Source: Deltaproteobacteria bacterium (GTDB taxonomy: Bacteria > Desulfobacterota > GWC2-55-46). Taken from it: a stretch of 24,988 nucleotides of DNA. The translations under genes were made by a program, and so were the position numbers. Positions 14,410 to 20,999 of the stretch are shown piece by piece; positions within the stretch are counted from its first letter, which is position 1, and the number at the start of each line of letters is the position of its first letter. The stretch spans positions 1-24,988 of the forward strand of contig JACRCJ010000232.1 of NCBI GenBank assembly GCA_016219075.1, read 5' to 3'. The notes beneath the pieces are model-generated. The model was not told the DNA's origin, made no database searches, and worked only from the letters and a program-made list of their open reading frames with translations.

Positions 14410-15273
14410 ATGATAAACAAGACGATAGATTGGGTCAAATCGACGGAAAAGGCGTCGCAAAGGTTTTACGAAAAGGCGTTGGAGACTTTCGGGGACGACA
14501 CTGAACTCGCTGGGCTTTTAAGGCACCTTGCCGAAGATGAGAAAAAGCACTATGAGATGGTCTCCGTCGCCAGCGGATTCACAGGGAAGTCCTTGGAGTT
14601 CCCTCAGAGCGCCTCCATAGACGCGGAGGTGATTAGCGGCATAGGCACCGCCCTCAGACACTGCGAAAAAAGGCTTGAAGCCGGTGAGCTTACAAAGGCC
14701 GAGTTTATCGACGCCATAGTGACCATAGAGTTCTCCGAGTGTAACGAGATATTCCTTTACGTTATAACCGTCATGAAGGCTTTCCCCGGCGAGTTCCGTA
14801 ACGCCATCGCGGAAATAAGGAAGCACAAGGCCCGTATAGAGAGATTCTTCACCGATAAGCCTGAGTACGCACAATACCTCGAGCGGATCAGGAGTCTTCC
14901 TGATTCGGCTGGAGAAAGGATACTTGTCGTCGATGACGAGGAGGGTCTGTTGGAAGTATACGAGGCCTTTCTCTCACAGATCGGGGTGGTGGAGAGCGCG
15001 GTAAACGGGGTCGAGGCGCTCGCAAAGATAAGTAAAAACCCCTCTTATTCAGCCATAGTCACTGATGTCGATATGCCTGCCATGGACGGCATAGAGCTCT
15101 ACAGGGAGGTCTCCGAGAAGTTCCCGGCGTTAAAAGACAGGTTTGTCTTCCTCACCGGCACCATGGACCCATCCACATCATCGTTTTTCAGGGAGAATAA
15201 CCTCAAGTACCTCTTGAAACCCGTCTCCATCAAAGATATAAAAACGGCGGTCTACGGCATTATCGGAAAGTGA
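14410..15273 (+). CDS. Ferritin-like domain fused to response-regulator receiver
   Basis: A 287-aa cytoplasmic fusion. Residues 1-160 are a four-helix, rubrerythrin/ferritin-like domain: Glu13 and Glu21 in the first helix (STEKASQRFYEKA), then AEDEKKHYEMV with the ExxH pair Glu44/His47, and a second half with IEFSECNEIF and KHKARIERFF. The second ExxH of true di-iron ferritins is not obvious, so metal binding may be altered. Residues 168-287 are a CheY-like receiver: Asp175/Asp176 acidic pocket, phospho-acceptor Asp219 (TDVDMPAMDG), Thr249 (FLTGT) and Lys270 (LLKP). No DNA-binding output domain is present, so the ferritin-like part may be the sensor or output. No clear ribosome binding site is seen. 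It stands alone between the phage block and a DUF2905 gene. Confidence 0.8.
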   Translation: MINKTIDWVKSTEKASQRFYEKALETFGDDTELAGLLRHLAEDEKKHYEMVSVASGFTGKSLEFPQSASIDAEVISGIGTALRHCEKRLEAGELTKAEFIDAIVTIEFSECNEIFLYVITVMKAFPGEFRNAIAEIRKHKARIERFFTDKPEYAQYLERIRSLPDSAGERILVVDDEEGLLEVYEAFLSQIGVVESAVNGVEALAKISKNPSYSAIVTDVDMPAMDGIELYREVSEKFPALKDRFVFLTGTMDPSTSSFFRENNLKYLLKPVSIKDIKTAVYGIIGK

Positions 15274-15365
15274 GCCAGGGGTTTTACCCGGGGTGAGCTC
15301 TCCGGATCCTTCTTTGACCGTTCATACCTACCGGCGCTCTGCCGGCCATCTCACGCATCCCCCTA

Positions 15366-15395
15366 TTGACACCTGTTTACCCGAACGGCTATAAT
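15366..15395 (+). promoter_or_regulatory. Consensus sigma-70 promoter
   Basis: TTGACA (15366-15371) and TATAAT (15390-15395) are both perfect consensus boxes with an 18-base spacer. Transcription would start about 15402, only about a dozen bases before GTG 15414, giving a very short leader whose ribosome binding site (GAGG, 15403-15406) lies almost at the 5' end. Confidence 0.75.
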
Positions 15396-15413
15396 TGATT
15401 ATGAGGAACCCCG

Positions 15414-15623
15414 GTGATAGGTAAAAGCCTTATAATCATAGGTATGATCATTGTTGTAGCGGGTCTTTTCATCACTTACGGCCCAAGAATACCGTATCTC
15501 GGCAAACTCCCGGGAGATATATATTACAGGAAGGACGACTTTGTCTTCTATTTTCCGCTCGCTACGTCTATCGTCATAAGCGTCATACTTTCTCTGGTCA
15601 TTTATCTGATTTCAAGACGCTGA
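15414..15623 (+). CDS. DUF2905 family small membrane protein
   Basis: A 69-aa inner-membrane protein with two spans: GKSLIIIGMIIVVAGLFITY near the N-terminus and PLATSIVISVILSLVIYLI near the C-terminus, joined by a loop LGKLPGDIYYRKDDFVFYFP. The LPGDI motif followed by a basic/acidic stretch and FYFP is the signature of DUF2905, a widespread family of unknown function. The start is GTG 15414, supported by GAGG seven bases upstream; an ATG at 15401 meets a stop after seven codons. It is driven by its own consensus promoter. Confidence 0.85.
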   Translation: MIGKSLIIIGMIIVVAGLFITYGPRIPYLGKLPGDIYYRKDDFVFYFPLATSIVISVILSLVIYLISRR

Positions 15624-15642
15624 ATGTTGTAAAAAAGAGACT

Positions 15643-15670
15643 TTGCGCGATTCTGTGGCATTAATAATAC
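15643..15670 (+). promoter_or_regulatory. Weak promoter candidate for lpxC
   Basis: TTGCGC (15643-15648) and TAATAC (15665-15670) are spaced by 16 bases upstream of lpxC. Both boxes deviate from consensus, so this is a guess; readthrough from the DUF2905 promoter is an alternative, since no terminator is visible between the two genes. Confidence 0.25.
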
Positions 15671-15723
15671 ACAACTCTCAGGCCAGTTGTTTTCTAACTT
15701 CCTGATATGTATGAGGTTTGATG

Positions 15724-16674
15724 ATGGCACACTTATTGCTACACTATAAACGCATGAATATGCAACAGACCCTAAGAAATGTCATAGAGTTTTCAGGTAT
15801 CGGCCTCCATACCGGGTGCGCCGTGAACATGAGGATACTCCCCTCGGGTGAGAATACGGGGATCACCTTCGTCAGGAAGGATATACCGGGTTCACCGGAG
15901 ATAAAGGCCGTATCATCCAATGTCGTGGCCACGAGCTACGCCACTTCCCTGGGCTTAAAGGGAGTGACGGTGTCGACCGTAGAGCATATACTATCCGCCT
16001 TTTACGGCCTCGGCGTCGATAACGCCGTCGTAGAGCTCGACGGCCCCGAAGTCCCCATTATGGACGGCAGCGCCTCTCACTTCGTCAACATGATAGAGTC
16101 TGTCGGGCTCTCATGGCTTGCGGCCCCCAGGAAGTATATAGTCATAAAGAGGCCGATAAAGGTCGCCGACCGCGACAAATACGTCCTTTTGCTCCCCGCC
16201 GACGAGGCGGAGTTCACAATAGACTACAGCATCGATTTTTCACACCCTTTCCTCACCAAACAGTCTTTCTCCAAGTTGTTCTCCAGAGATGTGTTCAGGC
16301 AGGAGGTGGGAAACGCCAGGACCTTCGGGTTCTTAAGGGATGTCGAGATGCTCAGGGCCAACGGATTGGCCAAGGGCGGCTCTTTGCATAACGCCGTTGT
16401 CATAGGCGACACGGAGATCCTCAACGAGGACGGGTTAAGATACCCGGATGAGTTCGTAAGGCACAAGGTCCTTGACATGATGGGCGACATATCGCTTCTC
16501 GGGGCCCCTGTCATAGGCCGCCTTATAGCCCACAGGTCCGGCCACGGGCTCAACCACAAGCTGGTCAAGGAGATACTCAAGAGGCCCGGCAGGTGGGAGC
16601 TTACGGACACCGTTGTCAGCGAGAGTTCCGAGGAGCCGCAGAGCATACAGATCGAGAAGATGGCCACCGTTTGA
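15724..16674 (+). CDS. lpxC: UDP-3-O-acyl-N-acetylglucosamine deacetylase
   Basis: LpxC removes the acetyl group from UDP-3-O-acyl-GlcNAc, the committed step of lipid A synthesis, using zinc in the cytoplasm. The 316-aa length is typical. Visible marks are FSGIGLHTG near the start, TVEHILSAFYGLGVDNAVVE with zinc ligand His88 and catalytic Glu87, DGPEVPIMDGSA, LHNAVVIGD, and RHKVLDMMGDISLLGAPVIG with ligands His247 and Asp251, then SGHGLNHKL with catalytic-acid His274. ATG 15724 is chosen because GAGG lies seven bases upstream; family alignment would fit a start at 15754 or 15760 (MNMQQTL), so the first ten residues are uncertain. The gene stands alone and ends in a strong terminator. It proves an LPS-making, diderm host. 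Confidence 0.97.
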   Translation: MAHLLLHYKRMNMQQTLRNVIEFSGIGLHTGCAVNMRILPSGENTGITFVRKDIPGSPEIKAVSSNVVATSYATSLGLKGVTVSTVEHILSAFYGLGVDNAVVELDGPEVPIMDGSASHFVNMIESVGLSWLAAPRKYIVIKRPIKVADRDKYVLLLPADEAEFTIDYSIDFSHPFLTKQSFSKLFSRDVFRQEVGNARTFGFLRDVEMLRANGLAKGGSLHNAVVIGDTEILNEDGLRYPDEFVRHKVLDMMGDISLLGAPVIGRLIAHRSGHGLNHKLVKEILKRPGRWELTDTVVSESSEEPQSIQIEKMATV

Positions 16675-16697
16675 CACAGGCGGTTGCGTAAAAACTC

Positions 16698-16726
16698 AAA
16701 AAGCCCCTTTCAGGGGCTTTTTTTTT
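16698..16726 (+). terminator. Rho-independent terminator of lpxC
   Basis: AAGCCCC (16701-16707), a five-base TTTCA loop and GGGGCTT (16713-16719) form a 7-bp stem followed by nine T (16718-16726). An A-run precedes it, so it could also act on the opposite strand. Confidence 0.9.
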
Positions 16727-16727
16727 A

Positions 16728-16749
16728 TCGCATAACAATCGCATAACAA
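16728..16749. repeat. 11-bp tandem direct repeat
   Basis: TCGCATAACAA occurs twice in immediate succession (16728-16738 and 16739-16749), right after the lpxC terminator. A two-copy, one-turn-spaced repeat could be a protein-binding site, a replication slip or a short recombination scar. Nothing else identifies it. Confidence 0.6.
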
Positions 16750-16766
16750 ATGTCGCCGTTTTCGGT

Positions 16767-16797
16767 TTGATTGCAAAAGATTGCTTATTATGATAAT
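16767..16797 (+). promoter_or_regulatory. Promoter candidate for the phoH operon
   Basis: TTGATT (16767-16772) is followed by TATGAT at 16789-16794 (16-base spacer) or GATAAT at 16792-16797 (19-base spacer) in an AT-rich patch. It is the only good promoter-like site between the lpxC terminator and phoH and would give a leader of about 290 bases. Confidence 0.4.
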
Positions 16798-16799
16798 AT

Positions 16800-17088
16800 T
16801 TAAAATGATGCTTTGGGCTCCCGGGCTTTGAACTGGGCGGCTGATGCGGTCTGTTTTTTTCAGGGTTTCGACGGGTTGAAAGGGCCCTGAACGGGCTTTT
16901 TCAATATAGTGAACTCTCCCCGGTCTGAAGCCCAGGGGGTTCGGGCCCGTTTCAAAGCAAAACTGCTTCCGCACAGATTGAAACCCTTCGTACCGGGCGT
17001 TCTTTCATCCCTGGGCTTAAAACCCCCTGGTTTTCAGAACGTTAAAAATAAAAGACCGCTGCCCATGAAAAGCGCCGGGAAATACTAA
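16800..17088 (+). ncRNA. Possible structured leader RNA before phoH
   Basis: No gene is seen in this 289-base gap, but it is full of complementary segments. On the + strand RNA, 16876-16887 pairs with 16893-16904 as a 12-bp stem with two G-U pairs and a five-base loop; its inner GCCC/GGGC part is followed by TTTTT. AAGCCCAGGG (16928-16937) pairs with CCCTGGGCTT (17009-17018), while the overlapping CCAGGGGGTT (16932-16941) pairs with AACCCCCTGG (17021-17030); the two cannot form together. Between them lie GTTTCAA/TTGAAAC (16949-16955 with 16978-16984) and a small AAGCA/TGCTT hairpin (16955-16968). This suggests a regulatory leader or a degraded inverted-repeat element. No known riboswitch class is recognised. 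Confidence 0.4.
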
Positions 17089-18087
17089 TTGGACAATAAC
17101 GTAAAAATCAAAAAGCAGGTGAAACTGGAAGACAACGGTCTGGCCGTGCGTCTTTTCGGCGAGGGCGGGGAGAACCTCAAAAAGTTCGAGAAAAAACTCG
17201 GCATCGAGCTTAATACCCGCGGCTCGCTCGTGACGGTCTCCGGGACGGCGGACAAGGTGGCGCTCGCCGAGCGGCTTATACTCGAGATGTACCGCCTTCT
17301 GGAGAAGGGCTATCCCCTGTACCCCAACGACATCGATTACGCCGTCAGGATGATATCGGCTGACAAGGATGTTCACCTCGCCGACGTCTTCATGGACACC
17401 GTCTACGTCTCTTTCAAGAAAAAGGCGATAGCCCCCAAGAGCGTGGCCCAGAAGAGGTATGTCGATTCCATCAGGAAATCCGACATAGTCTTCGGCATAG
17501 GGCCAGCGGGCACCGGCAAGACCTATCTCGCCATGGCCATGGCCGTTGCCGCCCTGAGCGCCAGGGAGGTCGACAGGATCATACTTACGAGGCCGGCCGT
17601 CGAGGCTGGAGAGAAGCTCGGGTTTCTGCCCGGAGACCTCGCCGCCAAGGTCGACCCGTACTTAAGGCCCCTTTATGACGCGCTCCACGACATGATGGAC
17701 TACGACAGGGCCCAGAAGCTTCTTGAGAGGGGCACGATCGAAGTCGCCCCGCTCGCCTTCATGAGGGGCCGGACCCTCAACGATTCGTTCGTGATACTCG
17801 ACGAGGCGCAGAACACGACCATAGAGCAGATGAAGATGTTCTTAACCCGGCTCGGGTTCGGCTCCAGGGCCGTTGTCACAGGCGACATAACACAGATAGA
17901 CCTGCCGCTGGCGAAACCTTCGGGGCTCGTCGAGGCGCAAAAGATACTCCAGGATGTCGAAGGCATAGATTTCGTTCAGTTCTCCGAGGTCGATGTCGTA
18001 AGGCACCCTATCGTACAGAGGATAATCAAGGCGTTTGAGAGGATGGAGACCAGGAAGAAGGTCTTCATCGCATCGGAGGAGGAATGA
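17089..18087 (+). CDS. phoH: PhoH-like ATPase (YbeZ type)
   Basis: A 332-aa cytoplasmic P-loop ATPase of the PhoH family. Its partner in other bacteria is the endoribonuclease YbeY, encoded two genes downstream, and a role in RNA or ribosome metabolism is thought likely. An N-terminal KH-like segment (about 1-70) precedes the ATPase domain: Walker A GPAGTGKT at 138-145, FLPGDLAAKVDPYLRPLYDA, Walker B VILDEAQN at 235-242, and VVTGDITQIDLP. The start is TTG 17089, as a TAA lies directly upstream in frame; its ribosome binding site is weak, so translation may be tuned by the structured leader. The stop overlaps the next start (ATGA). Confidence 0.93.
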   Translation: MDNNVKIKKQVKLEDNGLAVRLFGEGGENLKKFEKKLGIELNTRGSLVTVSGTADKVALAERLILEMYRLLEKGYPLYPNDIDYAVRMISADKDVHLADVFMDTVYVSFKKKAIAPKSVAQKRYVDSIRKSDIVFGIGPAGTGKTYLAMAMAVAALSAREVDRIILTRPAVEAGEKLGFLPGDLAAKVDPYLRPLYDALHDMMDYDRAQKLLERGTIEVAPLAFMRGRTLNDSFVILDEAQNTTIEQMKMFLTRLGFGSRAVVTGDITQIDLPLAKPSGLVEAQKILQDVEGIDFVQFSEVDVVRHPIVQRIIKAFERMETRKKVFIASEEE

Positions 18088-19832
18088 GCAGGGCATCCAA
18101 AGAAAACAGGGGCTTCTCATGGAAGGGCCTGCGCCTGAGGGAGATGGGCATAAACAAGATAGCGATCCTTGCGCTCATCGTCGGTTTGTCCGCCGTCCTG
18201 TTCTTTCCTTCCCTGACATTTTTCGGTTTCAATTACAAGCCAGGCGATGTGGCGATAATGGACATAAAATCCCCGGTCGCGGTGACCTCCGGGGAGCTCT
18301 CCCTTAAAAAAGGAGAGATAGTCGTCCGGGACGGCCAGATAGTGACCGAGACCGACATCAGAAAGTTTGGACTCATAGAGGAGTCCCTCAAGCAGAAAAA
18401 GCTTATCATCCCCATGACCGGTTTTCTTATCTTTACGGCCATCTTCATGGGCATAAGCTACTTCTTCGCGGCGAAGAACATAAGGAAGTTCTCAACCCTC
18501 CCGAAGGACATACTCCTTATGGCGGTGGTCTTCATGGGAGTGCTTGTTCTCATGAGGTTCTCAGATGTGGCCGCCCTGATAATGAAGGAGTTTTTCCCGG
18601 CCGTGCCCACATCCGTATACAAGTTCCTGATACCGGTGGCGGCCGGGCCGATGCTGGTGCGCCTCCTGTTAAACTCCGAAACCGCCCTCGTGTTCACGGC
18701 CGCGACCTCGATCATCGTCGGGTTTTTCATGGGGGGCTCTCTTGACATGGCGGCATATACGCTTATCGGGGGCGTCACCGCCGCCATGGGCGTGCGCCAC
18801 TGCACCCACAGGTCGATAGTCATCAAGGCGGGCCTCATGGTAGGCGCCGTCAACAGCCTCACCCTCGTCAGCATCGCCTTCATAAAGGGAGGCGCGACTT
18901 TTTCCGAGCCGTTCTTTCTCGTATTCGCCGGTCTCATAAACGGCCTTATCACCGCGGTCCTTGCCGTGGGCATAGCACCGATGCTTGAGACGGCGTTCCA
19001 GTACACGACGAACATAAAGCTTCTTGAGCTTTCCAGGATGGACCACCCGCTCCTGAAGGAGCTTGCGATGAGGGCCCCGGGGACTTACCACCACTCTATC
19101 GTCATAGGGACGCTCGTGGAGGCGGCGGCCGAATCGATCCACGCCAACCCCCTTCTTGCGAGGGTGAGCGCCTACTACCACGACATCGGAAAGCTCAAGA
19201 TGCCGCAGTACTTCATAGAAAACATCTCGGACGAGAACAGGCACGACAAGCTCGCCCCGTCGATGAGCGCCCTGGTCCTCATATGCCATGTCAAGGAGGG
19301 CGTGGAGCTTGCCCGGCAGAACAGGCTCGGCTCCGAGATAACCGATGTTATAAGCCAGCACCACGGCACATCCCTTATCTCGTACTTCTACCAGAAGGCC
19401 AAGTCCATGGAGGAGCCCACGGGCAGGACCGTCAACGAGGAGGAGTTCCGTTACCACGGACCCAAGCCGCAGACCAAGGAGGCCGGGCTTGTGATGCTCG
19501 CAGACGCCATAGAGGCCGCCAGCAAGACGATCCCGGACCCGACCCCGGACAAGATCCAGTGGCTCACGCAAAAGATAGTGAACAAGATATTCTCGGACGG
19601 ACAGCTTGATGAGTGCGAGCTTACATTGAAGGACCTCCACCTGATAACAAAGAGCTTCAACAGGGTATTCGCCGGAGTCTACCACCAGAGGATAAGCTAT
19701 CCGGAGCCGGCGTACATATTAAAGGAGGATGGGATTGAAGGTGCTGGTCAAGACCGGCCCCGGGACGAAAAACCGGCGGGTGGCGATAAGGAAGATGGCA
19801 GAGACCGTCTTAAAAGGCTTGGGGTACAGTGA
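18084..19832 (+). CDS. pgpH: 7TM-HD phosphodiesterase, PgpH type (c-di-AMP)
   Basis: An inner-membrane HD-domain protein of the family whose B. subtilis and Listeria members hydrolyse cyclic di-AMP to pApA. Order: a first span (about 24-47), a short outer domain (about 50-107) with DIKSPVAVTSGE and KGEIVVRDGQIVTE, a bundle of spans (about 108-300) and a cytoplasmic HD domain with GTYHHSIVIG (His336/337), YYHDIGK (His366-Asp367), SQHHG and MLADAIEAASKT. It is 582 aa, against about 710 for Gram-positive PgpH; the missing part is the long helical section of the outer domain. Homologues end soon after a QRISYPE-like stretch, but here about 30 charged residues follow and overlap ybeY by 98 nt. It is coupled to phoH by an ATGA overlap. 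Confidence 0.9.
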   Translation: MSRASKENRGFSWKGLRLREMGINKIAILALIVGLSAVLFFPSLTFFGFNYKPGDVAIMDIKSPVAVTSGELSLKKGEIVVRDGQIVTETDIRKFGLIEESLKQKKLIIPMTGFLIFTAIFMGISYFFAAKNIRKFSTLPKDILLMAVVFMGVLVLMRFSDVAALIMKEFFPAVPTSVYKFLIPVAAGPMLVRLLLNSETALVFTAATSIIVGFFMGGSLDMAAYTLIGGVTAAMGVRHCTHRSIVIKAGLMVGAVNSLTLVSIAFIKGGATFSEPFFLVFAGLINGLITAVLAVGIAPMLETAFQYTTNIKLLELSRMDHPLLKELAMRAPGTYHHSIVIGTLVEAAAESIHANPLLARVSAYYHDIGKLKMPQYFIENISDENRHDKLAPSMSALVLICHVKEGVELARQNRLGSEITDVISQHHGTSLISYFYQKAKSMEEPTGRTVNEEEFRYHGPKPQTKEAGLVMLADAIEAASKTIPDPTPDKIQWLTQKIVNKIFSDGQLDECELTLKDLHLITKSFNRVFAGVYHQRISYPEPAYILKEDGIEGAGQDRPRDEKPAGGDKEDGRDRLKRLGVQ

Positions 19833-20160
19833 CTGCGAGGTCAGCATCTTTCTGACCGGCGACAGCGGTATCCGGGAGCTCAACAGAAAGTACCGTAACA
19901 AGGACAAGCCCACCGACGTGTTGAGCTTCCCGATGAACGACCCGTACATGCTCGGCGATGTGGTCATATCCGTAGAGCGCGCCGGGGCCCAGGCTGAAAG
20001 TTTCGAGGTCACCGTGGATGAGGAACTCGGCAGGCTTATCACCCACGGGATACTGCACCTTATCGGATACGACCATGTGAACGGCGGGCGTCAGGCCCGG
20101 AAGATGAGGGAGAGGGAAACGGAGCTCATGGGGGTCTTGAAAAAAAGCGGGCTTGCCTGA
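19735..20160 (+). CDS. ybeY: Endoribonuclease YbeY
   Basis: YbeY is a zinc-dependent single-strand endoribonuclease needed for 16S rRNA 3' maturation and ribosome quality control. The 141-aa product has PTDVLSFPM and the invariant H-G-x-L-H-L-x-G-Y-D-H motif (His104, His108, His114 as zinc ligands). The start is set at TTG 19735 because AAGGAGG (19722-19728) lies six bases upstream; ATG 19729 touches that site and is too close. The gene therefore lies inside the last 98 bases of pgpH in another frame. It follows phoH and pgpH as in B. subtilis. Confidence 0.95.
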   Translation: MKVLVKTGPGTKNRRVAIRKMAETVLKGLGYSDCEVSIFLTGDSGIRELNRKYRNKDKPTDVLSFPMNDPYMLGDVVISVERAGAQAESFEVTVDEELGRLITHGILHLIGYDHVNGGRQARKMRERETELMGVLKKSGLA

Positions 20161-20261
20161 GCCGCGGGACTGGGGCGGATAGAAAAGCTGCTTCGGCGCT
20201 CCCGGTCAAGGCGCATGCGTTTGAGCCCCTGCGGCCCCGTACGAATAACAAGAAAAGGGAA

Positions 20262-20999
20262 ATGGGAAAACCTAAGGAATCAAAGGAAGTCGTAAAGCCC
20301 GGAAACTGGTTGGAGAGCCTCAATTGCGCCATAGAGGGGGTCATCTACGCCTTCAAGACGCAGAGGCATGTTAAATACCATTACATCATAGCGGCCGCAG
20401 CCCTTTTTTTAAGCCTTTTTTTGAGACTCCCGCTCGTCGAGTTCGTTCTCTTTTCCATCTCCATCGTCGTCCTCCTCTTCGCGGAGATGATCAACACGGC
20501 GATAGAAGAGACCGTAAACCTCATAGAGGACAGGCACCATATAATCGCCAAGAACGCCAAGGACGTGGCGGCCGGAGCGGTCCTGATAGCCTCCTTCGGC
20601 GTAGCCATCATGCTGTACATGATATTCTCCAAGTACCTTTACGGGCCGCTTGAAGCGGGGTTGAGGGAGGTGAAGATGTTTTCCGGGCACATTGCCGTAG
20701 TCGCGCTTTTACTTGTGCTCATATCGGTCGTGGTGCTCAAGGCCACGGTAGGCAAGGGCACCCCTCTGCACGGGGGGATGCCCAGCGGCCACTCGGCCGT
20801 AGCGTTTTCGCTCTGCACTTCGATCAGCCTCATAACGCTCAACCCTATTGTGACCATACTCGCCGTCATAATGGCCGCCATGGTGAGCCACTCGCGGCTT
20901 ATCGGGAATATCCACACAAAGACGGAGATATTCCTCGGGGCCGTTCTCGGAAGCGGTCTCACGCTCCTTGTCTTCAAGCTCTTCGCAGTCATTAAATGA
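20262..20999 (+). CDS. Fusion of DgkA-type lipid kinase and PAP2 phosphatase
   Basis: A 245-aa inner-membrane fusion. Residues 1-125 are a diacylglycerol/undecaprenol kinase: AIEGVIYAFKTQRHVKYH at 23-40, then EMINTAIEETVNLIED with Glu75, Asn78 and Glu82, and AKDVAAGAVLIAS. Residues 135-245 are a PAP2-type phosphatase: PLHGGMPSGH (PSGH at 174-177), then SRLIGNIHTKTEIFLG with Arg212 and catalytic His218. The kinase makes a lipid phosphate; the phosphatase removes phosphate from phosphatidate or undecaprenyl pyrophosphate. The pairing in one chain suggests recycling of the C55 carrier or of phosphatidate, but which substrate is unknown. The first PAP2 motif is reduced (KATVGKGTPLH). The stop overlaps lnt as ATGA. 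Confidence 0.88.
   Translation: MGKPKESKEVVKPGNWLESLNCAIEGVIYAFKTQRHVKYHYIIAAAALFLSLFLRLPLVEFVLFSISIVVLLFAEMINTAIEETVNLIEDRHHIIAKNAKDVAAGAVLIASFGVAIMLYMIFSKYLYGPLEAGLREVKMFSGHIAVVALLLVLISVVVLKATVGKGTPLHGGMPSGHSAVAFSLCTSISLITLNPIVTILAVIMAAMVSHSRLIGNIHTKTEIFLGAVLGSGLTLLVFKLFAVIK

Noticed and set aside
16224..16667. Minus-strand frame of 147 codons
   Set aside because: Shadow of lpxC, with no ribosome binding site and low-complexity Ser/Leu content.
18669..19685. Minus-strand frame of 338 codons
   Set aside because: It lies wholly within pgpH, has odd composition rich in Arg/Gly/Val/Leu and no family resemblance; a product of high GC.
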